A stretch of DNA of 64,000 nucleotides, taken from positions 186,001 to 250,000 of the forward strand of contig NZ_BOOJ01000008.1 in assembly GCF_016863175.1 (NCBI RefSeq). Reading direction: 5' to 3'. Position numbers and translations under genes: made by a program. The notes under the pieces were generated by a model, which ran no database searches, was not told where the DNA came from, and saw only the letters and a program-made list of their open reading frames with translations. Positions 17,688-26,824 of this stretch are shown piece after piece. This DNA comes from Paraplanobispora siamensis (GTDB lineage Bacteria; Actinomycetota; Actinomycetes; Streptosporangiales; Streptosporangiaceae). Positions within the stretch are counted from its first letter, which is position 1; each line of letters opens with the position of its first letter.

Positions 17688-17761
17688 TGGGGCCGGCGGG
17701 ATTCGAACCCGCACTGTCATGATCCTAAGTCATGCGTCTCCTGCCGTTGGACTACGGCCCC
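17688..17761 (-). tRNA. tRNA with anticodon UAG (nominally Leu) but class-I short variable loop
   Basis: The 74-nt minus-strand sequence folds as a complete cloverleaf. It has a perfect 7-bp acceptor stem (GGGGCCG/CGGCCCC), D stem GTC/GAC with an 11-nt loop containing GG, a perfect 5-bp anticodon stem (CATGA/TCATG), and a perfect 5-bp T stem (GCGGG/CCCGC) with loop TTCGAAT. The 7-nt anticodon loop CTTAGGA gives UAG, which reads CUA (Leu), with U33 and G37. The discriminator base is A and CCA is not encoded. The variable loop is only five bases, whereas bacterial tRNA-Leu has a long variable arm. The gene is certain; the amino acid identity is not. Confidence 0.85.
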
Positions 17762-17813
17762 GCCTGTACGGCTGGCGCCATCCTAGTTCAGGCGGAGGCA
17801 CCGGCCGTACCGA

Positions 17814-18278
17814 TCAGTCGAGGCCGAGTTCGCGGCGCAGGCGGGCGACGTGGCCCGTGGCCTTCACGTTGTAGAGAGCCTTCTCGATCTTCCCGTCGGC
17901 GTCGATGACGAAGGTCGAGCGGATCACCCCGAGGGTGGTCTTGCCGTACATCGTCTTCTCGCCGTAGACGCCGTAGGCGTTGTGGACCTCCAGGTCGGGG
18001 TCGGACAGCAGCGGGAAGGTCAGCGCGTCGTGCTCGGTGAACTTCGCGAGCTTGGCGGTGGTGTCCTTGGACACGCCGAGCACGGCGATGCCGGCGGCGG
18101 CCAGGGAGTCGAGGCTGTCGCGGAAGTCGCACGCCTGCTTGGTGCAGCCGGGGGTCATCGCGGCGGGGTAGAAGTAGAGGATGACCCGCTTGCCGCGGTA
18201 GGCGTCCAGCGAGACGGTGGTGCCGTCGGCGGCCGGGAGGGTGAAGTCCGGGGCGGCGTCGCCTGGCTCGAGTTTCAT
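17814..18278 (-). CDS. bcp: Thiol peroxidase, Bcp/PrxQ-type peroxiredoxin
   Basis: This is a 154-residue cytoplasmic peroxiredoxin that reduces hydroperoxides at the expense of thioredoxin-like donors. The peroxidatic Cys45 and resolving Cys50 sit in TPGCTKQACDF, the PrxQ pattern with five-residue spacing. The fold starts with the typical GDAAPDFTLPAADG. Length fits the family. ATG at 18278 has an upstream GGAGG sequence read on the minus strand. It is transcribed toward the tRNA gene and stands alone. Confidence 0.95.
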   Translation of the reverse strand: MKLEPGDAAPDFTLPAADGTTVSLDAYRGKRVILYFYPAAMTPGCTKQACDFRDSLDSLAAAGIAVLGVSKDTTAKLAKFTEHDALTFPLLSDPDLEVHNAYGVYGEKTMYGKTTLGVIRSTFVIDADGKIEKALYNVKATGHVARLRRELGLD

Positions 18279-18389
18279 TGGTTTCCTCCGAGGAATCGTT
18301 CCCGGGTCAACTTACCGGCCATGCCGAAGTGCCGCCGGGGGGCGGGACCTGACAGACTGATCAATGTCAAGGGCGATGAGAGGAGTGCC

Positions 18390-18728
18390 ATGGCGGATAC
18401 CGATCCCGTGGAACTGGAGCGCCGGATCGAGCTCACGCGTGAGGAGCTGGCCCGGACGGTTGACGCCATCGCGGACAGGGTGAGTCCCCGGAACGTGGCG
18501 CGGCGGGCCGTCATCCAGGCCGAGGCGAACGCCAAGGAGTTCGTCGTCTCCCTGGGGGAGCGGATCGGCGACGCGCTGGGGGTGACGGCGCGGCCGGTCA
18601 AGCCCGGTGACGAGCCCGACGACCTGTGGGCCGACGAGCCGCCGAACCTGGCGCCGGTGCTGGTCGGCGTGGGCGCGGTGCTGGTGGTGGGGGCGGCGGT
18701 CATGCTCTGGCGGCGCCGCCGCAGGTGA
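18390..18728 (+). CDS. DUF3618 membrane-anchored protein
   Basis: The 112-residue protein starts at ATG 18390 behind AGGAG. The N-terminal half (LERRIELTREELARTVDAIADRV, shown in two parts: LERRIELTREELARTV and DAIADRVSPRN) is the DUF3618 motif found in actinobacterial and proteobacterial envelope proteins. The C-terminus is one hydrophobic helix (LVGVGAVLVVGAAVMLW) followed by an Arg cluster, so it is a tail-anchored-like protein. DUF3618 proteins often lie with phage-holin superfamily III genes, which are not seen here. Function is unknown. Confidence 0.8.
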   Translation: MADTDPVELERRIELTREELARTVDAIADRVSPRNVARRAVIQAEANAKEFVVSLGERIGDALGVTARPVKPGDEPDDLWADEPPNLAPVLVGVGAVLVVGAAVMLWRRRRR

Positions 18729-18752
18729 GACCGCTGCCGAGGCCGCTCGCGA

Positions 18753-18807
18753 CGGTCGCCGGTGACGCCGATGCCGGGACCGCGTGTGGCGGTCGCCGGT
18801 GACGCCG
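18753..18807. repeat. 18-bp direct repeat between convergent genes
   Basis: CGGTCGCCGGTGACGCCG occurs at 18753-18770 and again at 18790-18807. It sits between the DUF3618 gene and the 3' end of the aldolase-type gene. No function is apparent; the copies are part of a GC-rich spacer. Confidence 0.6.
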
Positions 18808-18811
18808 GGCG

Positions 18812-20005
18812 TCACAGGAAGGCGTGACCCTCGCCCCGGTAGGTGGGCACCTCCTCGACGATCTCGTCGCCGTCGATGAGGTGCAGGCCGGTGAAGCGCT
18901 CGCACAGCTCGCCGGCCTTGGCGTGGCGGAACCAGACGCGGTCGCCGATGCGCAGGTCCTCGGCGGCCTGGCCGAGCAGGGGGGTCTGGACCTCGCCGGC
19001 CCCCTCGTCGGGCGCGTAGCGCAGGCCCGCGGGCAGATAGGGCTGGGGCAGGCGGTCGGGGCCGGGGGAGCCGGAGGCGACGTAGCCGCCGCCGAGTACG
19101 GTGACGACGCCGTTGGCGGGGCGGCGGACCACGGGCAGGGCGAACAGGGCGGCGGGGTGGCCGGTGAAGCCGCGGTAGAAGTCGAACAGGCGGGGATGGA
19201 ACAGGCCGGACCCGGCGGCGACCTCGGTGACGGCCTTCTCCCGGATGGTGGATTCGATGCTGCCGGTGCCGCCGGCGTTGACGAACTCCAGGTCGGTGAC
19301 CTGGCGGACCGCCTGGACGATGCGGCCCCTGCGCATGATGAGCTCCCGGCGGGAGCGGGCCTGCATCCACCGGATGGCGGGGGTGAGCAGGGGATGCCCG
19401 GCGGGGGCGTCGCCGACTCCGGCGATCTGGGCCTCGTAGGCCATCACGCCGGTGAGGCGGAAGCCGGAGCGCTTGGCGATCTCGGTGGCCAGGTCGGCGG
19501 CCTGGTCGGCCTCGCGGATGGGGGAGCGCAGGGCTCCGGCCCGGAACCTGCCGCCGAAGGCGACGTATCCGGCGTCGACGTCGAGGCACAGGCGGATCTC
19601 GTGACGGTCGCGGACCTGGGAGACCGCCGACTCGATGACGTCCAGGTGCTCGGAACGGTCCACCATGACGGTGATCTCCTGGGCCGCCCTGCGGTCGGCG
19701 GCCAGGGCGGCCAGCGCGGCCCGGTCGGCGGTGGGATAGGCGACGAGCACGTCCCGCAGTCCGGTGGAGACCAGCCACAGGGCCTCGGGCAGGGTGAAGG
19801 CCATGATCCCGGAGAAGCCGTCCATGGCCAGGACGCGTTCGAGGACGGCCCGGGAGCGGATGGACTTGCTGGCGACCCTGATCGGCTTGCCGCGGGCCCG
19901 CCGTGCCATGTCTGCGGCGTTGGCGCGCAGGGCGGCGAGGTCGAGGACGGCGAAGGGGGGATCGAGGTGCGCGGTGGCCCGGTCGTAGCGCTGGCGGTCG
20001 TCCAT
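18812..20005 (-). CDS. PLP-dependent alanine racemase-fold enzyme (amino acid deaminase/D-threonine aldolase-like)
   Basis: The 397-residue protein has the N-terminal alanine racemase-type barrel, with the PLP lysine in IRVASKSIRS (Lys47). A C-terminal beta domain follows of the D-serine dehydratase/D-threonine aldolase class, containing VVTVLGGGYVASG. Enzymes of this fold act on D-amino acids or beta-hydroxy-D-amino acids. The family label in databases is usually amino acid deaminase/aldolase, and the true substrate is unknown. The ATG at 20005 is preferred over an upstream extension of 32 codons that lacks similarity. The catalytic part looks complete. It is not linked to other amino acid genes. 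Confidence 0.8.
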   Translation of the reverse strand: MDDRQRYDRATAHLDPPFAVLDLAALRANAADMARRARGKPIRVASKSIRSRAVLERVLAMDGFSGIMAFTLPEALWLVSTGLRDVLVAYPTADRAALAALAADRRAAQEITVMVDRSEHLDVIESAVSQVRDRHEIRLCLDVDAGYVAFGGRFRAGALRSPIREADQAADLATEIAKRSGFRLTGVMAYEAQIAGVGDAPAGHPLLTPAIRWMQARSRRELIMRRGRIVQAVRQVTDLEFVNAGGTGSIESTIREKAVTEVAAGSGLFHPRLFDFYRGFTGHPAALFALPVVRRPANGVVTVLGGGYVASGSPGPDRLPQPYLPAGLRYAPDEGAGEVQTPLLGQAAEDLRIGDRVWFRHAKAGELCERFTGLHLIDGDEIVEEVPTYRGEGHAFL

Positions 20006-20156
20006 GGGGGCAGGATAACTCCGGCCCACCGAACGTGAGTAGTGTTCACGTTCATCGCCGGCGGTAAATTCTTCCGCCAGCGCGGCTCCGGGATCATGCA
20101 AGATCCGGAGTCACGGCCCCGCGGGGGCGCCGCGGGGCGCTACACCTGACCCCGTG

Positions 20157-20774
20157 ATGACTACTCTCCAGGGAAGCCTGACGGGTACGGGGGGCACCCT
20201 CGCGGGTGAACGTCCCCGCGCCGTCCGCCGCAGGTCGGTGCGGATGCTCCGGCCCGATCGCAGCCCGGCGGGCGTGGTGGTCGCCCTGGCGGTCTCCGTC
20301 ACGCTGTCCGCGACGGTGGGGGTGACGGTCGGACTGCTGACGGGCTCGCCGTTCGGGCTGGTGCCGTACGGGAAGCTGGCGGCCGGGGCCGGCGCGCTGA
20401 AGTGGTCGGACCCCGTCGTGATCGGCGCCGCCGCGGCCCTGATCGCGCTGGGCCTGGCGCTGGTGGCGATCGCCGTGCTGCCGGGACGGACCCGGCTGGT
20501 CCCGCTGGAGACGGGCGACCCGCTGACGGTGATCGGCCTGACCAGGTCGGGGCTGCGCCGCACGCTGCGGGCGGCGGCCGAGTCGGTGGACGGGGTGGGC
20601 CGGGCGCGGGTTTACCTGAGGTCCCGCCAGGTCGAGGTCATCGTGATCGCCGACGGTGAGCGGACGGGCCGGCTGCTGCGTCAGGTCGGCACGGCGGTCG
20701 GGGACCGGCTGTCGGGTGTGGGCGCGATGTACGGCGGTGAGGTCGTGGTACGGCTGCGCGGGCGGGGGCACTGA
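20157..20774 (+). CDS. DUF6286-type membrane protein (alkaline shock cluster)
   Basis: The 205-residue protein has an Arg-rich N-terminus and two hydrophobic helices (about 40-63 and 77-104). A soluble C-terminal domain follows, containing SVDGVGRARVYLRSRQVEVIV and ending with GGEVVVRLRGRG. This matches the DUF6286/CsbB-like partner found next to AmaP and Asp23 proteins in actinobacteria. ATG 20157 is used; a GTG lies one codon before. An amaP-like gene follows after 76 bp. Asp23/Gls24-domain genes, which normally precede this pair, are absent here. It probably helps anchor such proteins at the membrane. Confidence 0.65.
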   Translation: MTTLQGSLTGTGGTLAGERPRAVRRRSVRMLRPDRSPAGVVVALAVSVTLSATVGVTVGLLTGSPFGLVPYGKLAAGAGALKWSDPVVIGAAAALIALGLALVAIAVLPGRTRLVPLETGDPLTVIGLTRSGLRRTLRAAAESVDGVGRARVYLRSRQVEVIVIADGERTGRLLRQVGTAVGDRLSGVGAMYGGEVVVRLRGRGH

Positions 20775-20850
20775 CGCCCCGGCACGGCCGGGCACGGCGA
20801 CCGGATCGTGCCACGGACGCGTACGGGGCGGCACGCGGGCGGGAGTGGTG

Positions 20851-21351
20851 ATGAAGGCGTACATGGGCAACCGGATCGGTCTGGCCGTCACCGGGGTGGT
20901 GCTGACGGGAGCCGGGATCTACGTACTGGTGCGGGGGCAGGAGAAGATCCCCGGCCAGCCGGCCGGTGAGCCGGTCCTGGATCCCGGGCTCGCGGCCCGG
21001 CTGGCCGACGACCCGGGGCCGGGCTGGCTGGTCGCGCTAGTACTTGTAGTACTGGCGCTGGTTGCCGTGCGGTGGCTGCTGTGCTCCCTGGGCTGGGGGC
21101 GCCGGGGGAGCCGCAGCGGGACCGGGATCGCGATGCTTGGGGTCGCTCTTGAAGAAGTCGAAGGGCTGAACCGGATCAGGGTCAGGGCCGTGGAGGGTGA
21201 CCGGGTCCGGATCGCGGTCAGCTGCGGGCCATCGGCCGACGTCGGCGCTCTCGTGGCGCGGATGAACAAGGACGCCGTCGACAGGGTGCGCAGGACGCTT
21301 GGGGACGAGCGTCTGGGTGCGCTGGTCCGTCTGCACGTCCGCCGCCGCTGA
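20851..21351 (+). CDS. AmaP-like alkaline shock response membrane anchor protein
   Basis: The 166-residue protein has two hydrophobic helices (about 7-28 and 57-77) and a C-terminal domain beginning [17 protein letters not shown] and ending [10 protein letters not shown]. This is the AmaP arrangement, in which the protein tethers Asp23-family proteins to the membrane. ATG 20851 follows GGGAG. From about 21037 codon use shifts: several GTA, CTT, CTA and GAA codons appear, unlike the GC-ending codons before. That is exactly where the opposite-strand membrane protein gene overlaps it. The reading is supported by the conserved C-terminal domain. Confidence 0.65.
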   Translation: MKAYMGNRIGLAVTGVVLTGAGIYVLVRGQEKIPGQPAGEPVLDPGLAARLADDPGPGWLVALVLVVLALVAVRWLLCSLGWGRRGSRSGTGIAMLGVALEEVEGLNRIRVRAVEGDRVRIAVSCGPSADVGALVARMNKDAVDRVRRTLGDERLGALVRLHVRRR

Positions 21352-22926
21352 GGGCGGCGCCGGCCAGAGGCCGTGCGACGGGGCCGCGGCCGCCGCGGTC
21401 GGCGCCGCCGGTGCCTCCTCGCGCGGCTCCGCGGCGGGGGCCGGGGCCTCGTCCCGCCTCTCGGGCCCGTACGGCCTGCGCGCGCCGAAGGCCAGCCCGG
21501 CGGCCAGGCACGCCAGCGGCACGGCGGGCACCACGTAGCGGTGGTCGAAGGCCGCCACGAACGGCGGCAGCGCGATGAGCGCGGCCGCGGTGGCCCACGG
21601 CAGCAGGACCGCGCCGCCCAGGGCCCAGCGGCCGGGTTCGGCCCCGGGATCCTCCCGGTGGGCGCCGCGGCCGGGCCGTTCGGCGGGCCCCTCGTAGGAG
21701 GTGCGCAGCCGGGTCAGCACGCCGATCAGGCCGATGGCCAGGACGACCGCGAGGAAGGGGCCGCGCAGGTATCCGTGCTCCTGGTAGGCGCGCAGCCAGC
21801 CGGCGTACGGCTCGACGATCGCCGGGTCGCCGGGCTCACCCTGGTAGGCGGTGGTGAGCTCGTCGGCGGTGCGGCCGCGGGAGGCGGGGGAGTCCGGCAG
21901 GGAGCCGGCCGTGTCGGGGAAGACGTAGGCGCTCTGGTCGCCCTCGGTCGGGTAGACGCGGCGGGTCCAGTCGAAGACGTGCGCCAGGTCGGTCAGCCCG
22001 GCCTGCAGGAACTCCACCGGCTGGGCCTTGACGGCCTGGACGGCGAAGTCGCCGGCGAGCGCGTCGCGCTCGGCCCAGCTGCCCTTGATCTTGTTGAACG
22101 GGGATTCGCCGTCCCATATGTAGACGGGCGGCGGCTTGCGCTGCCCCAGCGGGTCGGTGGGGCAGAGCGCGGCCTCCGGGCCGGTGGGCAGGATCTCCGC
22201 GCAGTCGGCGAAGGTCATCGTGCGCGCCCACAGGAAGGCGTTGCCCCGGGTCAGCCCGTAGGTGCCGAACTCGGTCCTGAACCAGGCGGCGTAGCCGCCG
22301 AGCACGATCACGCTCGCCGTCGCGGTGGCGACCACGGCCCGCCAGCCCGCCCGGCGGATGACCAGGGCGACCAGCACCACGGCGATGATCGGCAGCCCGA
22401 CGGTCCTGGTGACGGTGGCCGCGCCCAGCAGGAGCCCGGCCGACAGGGCCACCCAGAGGCCGGGCCGCCGCCTCCACAGCAGCAGCGTGATCGCCAGCAC
22501 CACCAGGAACTGGAAGAGCAGGTCGGCCATGACCAGGTGTTCGAGCTGGATCTGGTGGACGTCCAGCAGGGCGGGGAGCGCGGCGAGCGTGGCGCCCCAG
22601 CCCGGCAGACCGGCCAGCCGGCGCAGCAGGAGATAGACGCACACGGCGATGGTCAGCCCGAGCAGGTGCTGGGCCACCACCACGGCCTGGACGCTCTGCA
22701 GCGGGCTCAGCAGCCACAGGAACAGCGAGTAGCCGGAGGGGCGCGACTCCATGGGCCTGGGGTCGAGGCCGGCGTTGAGGTAGACGAAGGAGTCGGCCCA
22801 GAACCACAGGGCGGGGCGGTAGCCGAGCACGGCCAGGGCGCGCAGCCCGCCGCCGACCAGCAGCGCGACCGCGAACAGCCAGTGCGCGCGGAGGAATCGC
22901 CCCACCGGCCGGGTTCCCGTCGTCAC
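21037..22926 (-). CDS. Large polytopic membrane protein, glycosyltransferase (GT-C/PMT)-like
   Basis: The 629-residue protein has about ten membrane helices and long outer loops. An early outer loop motif [20 protein letters not shown] resembles the acidic loop 1 region of GT-C mannosyltransferases, which transfer sugar from lipid-linked donors outside the membrane. The last 140 residues are a hydrophilic Pro/Ala-rich tail ending QRQYYKY. The tail overlaps amaP antisense for 315 bp, and its codons in that stretch end almost always in G or C, so the tail is probably real. The GTG at 22926 has GGAGG just upstream. The acceptor is unknown. Confidence 0.7.
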   Translation of the reverse strand: MTTGTRPVGRFLRAHWLFAVALLVGGGLRALAVLGYRPALWFWADSFVYLNAGLDPRPMESRPSGYSLFLWLLSPLQSVQAVVVAQHLLGLTIAVCVYLLLRRLAGLPGWGATLAALPALLDVHQIQLEHLVMADLLFQFLVVLAITLLLWRRRPGLWVALSAGLLLGAATVTRTVGLPIIAVVLVALVIRRAGWRAVVATATASVIVLGGYAAWFRTEFGTYGLTRGNAFLWARTMTFADCAEILPTGPEAALCPTDPLGQRKPPPVYIWDGESPFNKIKGSWAERDALAGDFAVQAVKAQPVEFLQAGLTDLAHVFDWTRRVYPTEGDQSAYVFPDTAGSLPDSPASRGRTADELTTAYQGEPGDPAIVEPYAGWLRAYQEHGYLRGPFLAVVLAIGLIGVLTRLRTSYEGPAERPGRGAHREDPGAEPGRWALGGAVLLPWATAAALIALPPFVAAFDHRYVVPAVPLACLAAGLAFGARRPYGPERRDEAPAPAAEPREEAPAAPTAAAAAPSHGLWPAPPSAAADVQTDQRTQTLVPKRPAHPVDGVLVHPRHESADVGRWPAADRDPDPVTLHGPDPDPVQPFDFFKSDPKHRDPGPAAAPPAPPAQGAQQPPHGNQRQYYKY

Positions 22927-23026
22927 CGAGACCTCCAGACCTTCGTGAACAGGTCCCAAACGATAACCGCAGGGCTGCGGGCTACTGTACGAGATTGCGA
23001 ACTTCGTGGTGATGTTTCCGGCGAGG

Positions 23027-24403
23027 TCAGCACTCGATGACGTTGACGGCCAGGCCGCCGCGGCTGGTCTCCTTGTACTTGTCCAGCATGTCGCGGCCGG
23101 TGTCGCGCATCGTCTTGATGGCCTTGTCGAGCGAGACGAAGTGCCGGCCGTCGCCGCGCAGCGCGATCCGCGCGGCGGTGATGGCCTTGATGGAGGCCAC
23201 CGCGTTGCGCTCGATGCACGGGATCTGCACCAGGCCGCCGATCGGGTCGCAGGTCAGGCCCAGGTTGTGCTCGATGCCGATCTCCGCGGCGTTCTCCACC
23301 TGCTCGGGGGTGCCGCCCAGGACTTCCGTGAGCCCGGCGGCGGCCATCGAGCAGGCCGAACCGACCTCGCCCTGGCAGCCGACCTCGGCGCCGGAGATGG
23401 AGGCGTTCTCCTTGAACAGCACGCCGATCGCCCCGGCGGTGAGCAGGAAGCGCACCACGCCGTCGTCGCTGGCCCGGTGGACGAACCGGTCGTAGTAGGT
23501 GAGCACGGCCGGGATGATGCCCGCCGCGCCGTTGGTGGGGGCTGTGACGATCCGGCCGCCGGCCGCGTTCTCCTCGTTGACCGCCAGGGCGAACAGCGAG
23601 ACCCAGTCCATCGTCTGCAGGGAGTCCTTCTCGGGGGACTCGCTCTGCAGCTGGCGGTGCAGCTGGTGGGCGCGCCTGCGGACCTTCAGCCCGCCGGGCA
23701 GCACGCCCTCCTTGGCGATGCCCCGCTCGACGCACTCGGTCATGACCCGCCACAGGTGCAGCAGCCCGGAGCGGATCTCGGCCTCGGTGCGGCCGAAGGC
23801 CTTCTCGTTCTCCAGCATCAGCCCGGAGATCGACAGGCCCGTCTCGTGGCAGTGGGCCAGCATCTCGGCGGCCGTGGTGAAGTGGTAGGGCAGGACGGTG
23901 TCGTCGGCCTTGATCCGGTCGGCGCCGGTGGCGTTCTCGTCCACGATGAAGCCGCCGCCGACCGAGTAGTAGACCTTCTGCCGAAGGACCTCCCCCGCCT
24001 CGTCGAAGGCGGTGAAGCGCATGCCGTTCGGGTGGCCGGGGAGGGACTCCTTGCGCTCGAAGACGAGGTCCTCGCCGACCACGAAGGGGATCTCGCGGGA
24101 GCCGTACAGCCGGATGGTGCCCGAGTCCTTCATCGCGGCCAGCCGCTCGTCGACGGAGTCGACGTCGACGAGCTCGGGCTTCTCGCCGGACAGGCCGAGC
24201 AGGACGGCCTTGTCGCTGCCGTGGCCCTTGCCGGTGAGCCCGAGCGAGCCGTACAGGATCGCCTCGACCCGGGCGGTCTTGTCCAGCAGCCCGTCGTCGT
24301 CCAGGCCGCGGGCGAACTTGTGGGCGGCGGCCATCGGCCCGCCGGTGTGCGAGCTGGAGGGGCCGATGCCGACCTTGAAGAGGTCGAAGACGCTGATCGC
24401 CAT
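23027..24403 (-). CDS. sdaA: L-serine ammonia-lyase, iron-sulphur type
   Basis: The 458-residue single-chain enzyme converts L-serine to pyruvate and ammonia. The N-terminal beta domain starts [20 protein letters not shown], and the alpha domain contains [14 protein letters not shown]. The Cys residues of the [4Fe-4S] cluster are in SACSMAAAG and [12 protein letters not shown]. Family length is about 455. It follows gcvH by 75 bp in the same direction, so it is probably the last gene of the riboswitch-controlled gcvT-gcvH-sdaA unit. Serine made from glycine could be burned to pyruvate by this enzyme. Confidence 0.96.
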   Translation of the reverse strand: MAISVFDLFKVGIGPSSSHTGGPMAAAHKFARGLDDDGLLDKTARVEAILYGSLGLTGKGHGSDKAVLLGLSGEKPELVDVDSVDERLAAMKDSGTIRLYGSREIPFVVGEDLVFERKESLPGHPNGMRFTAFDEAGEVLRQKVYYSVGGGFIVDENATGADRIKADDTVLPYHFTTAAEMLAHCHETGLSISGLMLENEKAFGRTEAEIRSGLLHLWRVMTECVERGIAKEGVLPGGLKVRRRAHQLHRQLQSESPEKDSLQTMDWVSLFALAVNEENAAGGRIVTAPTNGAAGIIPAVLTYYDRFVHRASDDGVVRFLLTAGAIGVLFKENASISGAEVGCQGEVGSACSMAAAGLTEVLGGTPEQVENAAEIGIEHNLGLTCDPIGGLVQIPCIERNAVASIKAITAARIALRGDGRHFVSLDKAIKTMRDTGRDMLDKYKETSRGGLAVNVIEC

Positions 24404-24478
24404 TGATCCGGTCCTTCGTGCCGCCGTGACCGTGCGCGCCCGGTGGCGGCCCGCACGATCACGGCAAGAGGGGAAATA

Positions 24479-24868
24479 TCAGGATTCACCAGAGGTGAGG
24501 GCGGCGTACTCCTCGGCGGACAGCAGGTCGTCGGCGTCGCCCTCCAGGCGGACGCGGAACAGCCAGCCCTCGCCGTAGGGGTCGCCGTTGACCAGCGACG
24601 GGTCGTCCACGACGGCACTGTTGACCTCGACGATCTCGCCGCCCACGGGTGCGTAGATGTCGCTCACCGACTTGGTCGACTCGACCTCGCCGACCGCGTC
24701 ACCGGCGGAGACCGAGGCGCCGACCTCGGGAACCTGCACGTAGACCACGTCACCGAGGGCCTCGGCGGCGTAGGCGGTGATGCCCACCGTCAGCGTCAGG
24801 CCGTCGTCGAGGCCGGCGACCCACTCGTGCTCCTTGGTGTAGTTCAGCTCTTCGGGAATGCTGCTCAC
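24479..24868 (-). CDS. gcvH: Glycine cleavage system H protein
   Basis: The 129-residue protein carries the lipoyl domain that shuttles the aminomethyl group between the P, T and L proteins. The lipoylated Lys66 is in [15 protein letters not shown]-terminus [14 protein letters not shown] is canonical. The ATG overlaps the gcvT stop by four bases, so they are translated together. The P protein (gcvP) is not in the window and must be elsewhere, as is usual in actinobacteria. Confidence 0.97.
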   Translation of the reverse strand: MSSIPEELNYTKEHEWVAGLDDGLTLTVGITAYAAEALGDVVYVQVPEVGASVSAGDAVGEVESTKSVSDIYAPVGGEIVEVNSAVVDDPSLVNGDPYGEGWLFRVRLEGDADDLLSAEEYAALTSGES

Positions 24869-25953
24869 TTGTTCCTCCGATAGAAAGGCAGGTCGACGAC
24901 CTCGACCGGCTCGTGGCTACCCCGGATGTCCACCGCCAGACCTTCGGCCGGGCCGTTGTCCACGTACGCCATCGCGATGGGCCTGCCCAGGGACTGGGAG
25001 GGCGCCCCGCTGGTGACCTCGCCGACGACCGCGCCGCCGGCGTCCACCACCGGATAGCCGTGCCGGGGCACCCGGCGCCCGGTCGCGACCAGGCCCACCA
25101 GGCGGCGGGACGGCGGGACGTCCTTGAGCGGTTCCAGGGCGGCCCGGCCGACGAAGTCGCCCGGCTTGTCAAACCTCACCACACGGCCCAGGCCCGCGTC
25201 GAACGGGGTCAGAGCCGCCGAGAGCTCGTTGCCGTACAGCGGCATGCCCGCCTCCAGGCGGAGCGTGTCACGCGCGGACAGCCCGGCCGGGCGCAGGCCG
25301 TACGGCTCACCGGCCTCGGTGAGCGCGGCCCACAGCGGCTCGGCGTCGGCGCCGTCGACGAACAGCTCGAACCCGTCCTCGCCGGTGTAGCCGGTGCGGG
25401 CGATGAGCGCCGGGCGGCCGGAGACCGTGGCGGGCAGGCCCGCGTAGTACTTGAGCCCGCCGAGGTCGGCGTCGGTGAGCGTGGCGAGGATCTCCTGGGA
25501 GCGCGGCCCCTGTACGGCGATCAGGGCGTACCGGTCCGAGCGGTCGTCCACGACCGCGTCGAACGCCTTGGCGCGCTCGGTCAGCTGCGCGGCCACCATG
25601 GGGTAGTTGGAGGCGTTGGCGACGACCATGAACTCCTCGGGCGCGAGGCGGTAGACGATCAGGTCGTCCAGCACGCCGCCCTCGGCGTTCACGATCATCG
25701 TGTAGCGGGCGCGGCCCGGCTCCAGCGCGGAGACGTATCCGACGAGCGCGTAGTCGAGGGCCTCGGCGGCCTGCGGCCCGGTCACGAAGATCTCGCCCAT
25801 GTGGGACAGGTCGAACAGGCCCGCCGCCTGGCGGACCGCGTTGTGCTCGGCGGACTCGCTGCCGTAACGGAGCGGCATCAGCCAGCCCGCGAAGTCGGTC
25901 AGCGTGGCGCCGAGAGCCTCGTGGACGCCGCGCAGCGGCGTGGGTCGGGACAT
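24865..25953 (-). CDS. gcvT: Glycine cleavage system aminomethyltransferase (T protein)
   Basis: The 362-residue enzyme moves the methylene group from H-protein-bound aminomethyl to tetrahydrofolate and releases ammonia. The sequence begins [20 protein letters not shown] and contains [12 protein letters not shown] and [13 protein letters not shown], all GCV_T landmarks. Length is typical. It is the first gene after the tandem glycine riboswitch, so its expression should rise with glycine. gcvH and sdaA follow. Confidence 0.97.
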   Translation of the reverse strand: MSRPTPLRGVHEALGATLTDFAGWLMPLRYGSESAEHNAVRQAAGLFDLSHMGEIFVTGPQAAEALDYALVGYVSALEPGRARYTMIVNAEGGVLDDLIVYRLAPEEFMVVANASNYPMVAAQLTERAKAFDAVVDDRSDRYALIAVQGPRSQEILATLTDADLGGLKYYAGLPATVSGRPALIARTGYTGEDGFELFVDGADAEPLWAALTEAGEPYGLRPAGLSARDTLRLEAGMPLYGNELSAALTPFDAGLGRVVRFDKPGDFVGRAALEPLKDVPPSRRLVGLVATGRRVPRHGYPVVDAGGAVVGEVTSGAPSQSLGRPIAMAYVDNGPAEGLAVDIRGSHEPVEVVDLPFYRRNK

Positions 25954-25989
25954 GTTCGCACCTCAGACAGGGGTCGGATGAGAGCATCC

Positions 25990-26178
25990 TCCCCCTCTGT
26001 CATGGTTGCCTGAGAGCTTCGCCCGGTTTTTGCCGGACTTTCACCTTCGGCGAGACCTCGGGGGCCTGCTTTCCAGAGGGCACCTACCCGCACGGTCCTT
26101 TGCCTTGAGAGGTTCGCGGGGAGGGCTTGCTCCTTCAGGGGTCCTGGGCTGGATGTCAGGACGCTCTCCCGCACGGGT
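25990..26178 (-). promoter_or_regulatory. Tandem glycine riboswitch upstream of gcvT
   Basis: On the minus strand the leader contains two glycine aptamers in series. Aptamer 1 runs from GGGAGAGCG near 26172 through CUGAAGGAGCAA to ACCUCUCAAGGCAAAGGACC. Aptamer 2 starts with CCCUCUGGAAAG, has GCCGAAGGUGAAA and ends AGCUCUCAGGCAACCAUGACAG near 25990. These are the conserved P1 and core segments of the class. The aptamers lie about 40 bases before the gcvT start. Glycine-activated expression of gcvT-gcvH-sdaA is the expected output. Confidence 0.93.
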
Positions 26179-26251
26179 TCATCGGTGTCACCGCCAGCCT
26201 AACGGCCCGGACCCGCCGAGCGAAATCCCCCGCGCGGCTCCGCCCTCCCGC

Positions 26252-26824
26252 TCAGGTCTCCCCGGCCGCGGCTTCGGGCCGTACGGCGTGCAGCTCCCCG
26301 GCGTGCGCGGCCAGCGCGGCCAGGCGCTCCTCGGCGCCGTCGACGACCTGCAGGTCGGCCCGGGTGTGCGCGATCGCCGCGTCGACGAGCAGGGAGACCA
26401 GCGGGTCGTCCTGCTCGCGGCGCAGACGGGTCAGCGCCGCCAGGTCCGACAGGTAGGTCCGGCGCTGCGCGGAGACGAACGCGGCGAGGGTCTCGGGGCC
26501 CAGCCGGGTGCCGGCGAGCAGTTTGAGGAACAGCTCGTCCCGGAACCCCGACGAGCGGGCCCAGGGGGAGACGGCCCACTCGCGAAGCTCGTCGGCCCCC
26601 GCCTCGGTGAGCCGGTACAGGGTCTTGTCCGGACGGTCGCTCTGCGCGACGTGACTGCGGATGACGTGGCCGTCCCTGACCAGCCGGTCGAGGATCTGGT
26701 ACAGGTGCCCGATGTTGAGGCCGCCCCACTGCGGGCCGACGGCCGACTCGAACTTCGACTTGAGCTCGTAGCCGTGGCTTGGCCCGTCGGCGAGGAGGGC
26801 GAGGACGGCGTGACTGAGCGGCAT
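26252..26824 (-). CDS. PadR-family transcriptional regulator
   Basis: The 190-residue protein starts LSHAVLALLADGPSHGYELK, the classic PadR winged-helix start, and continues with LNIGHLYQILDRLVRDG. The second half is helical and forms the dimer. ATG 26824 lies inside the left arm of a 22-bp inverted repeat and is preceded by AGGGGCC. The divergent ABC transporter starts from the mirrored arm. The protein is very probably the repressor of that exporter and of itself. Confidence 0.9.
   Translation of the reverse strand: MPLSHAVLALLADGPSHGYELKSKFESAVGPQWGGLNIGHLYQILDRLVRDGHVIRSHVAQSDRPDKTLYRLTEAGADELREWAVSPWARSSGFRDELFLKLLAGTRLGPETLAAFVSAQRRTYLSDLAALTRLRREQDDPLVSLLVDAAIAHTRADLQVVDGAEERLAALAAHAGELHAVRPEAAAGET

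Noticed and set aside
17688-17761. Possible amber-suppressor tRNA, because the anticodon is written UAG.
   Set aside because: An amber suppressor needs anticodon CUA. UAG as anticodon reads the Leu codon CUA.
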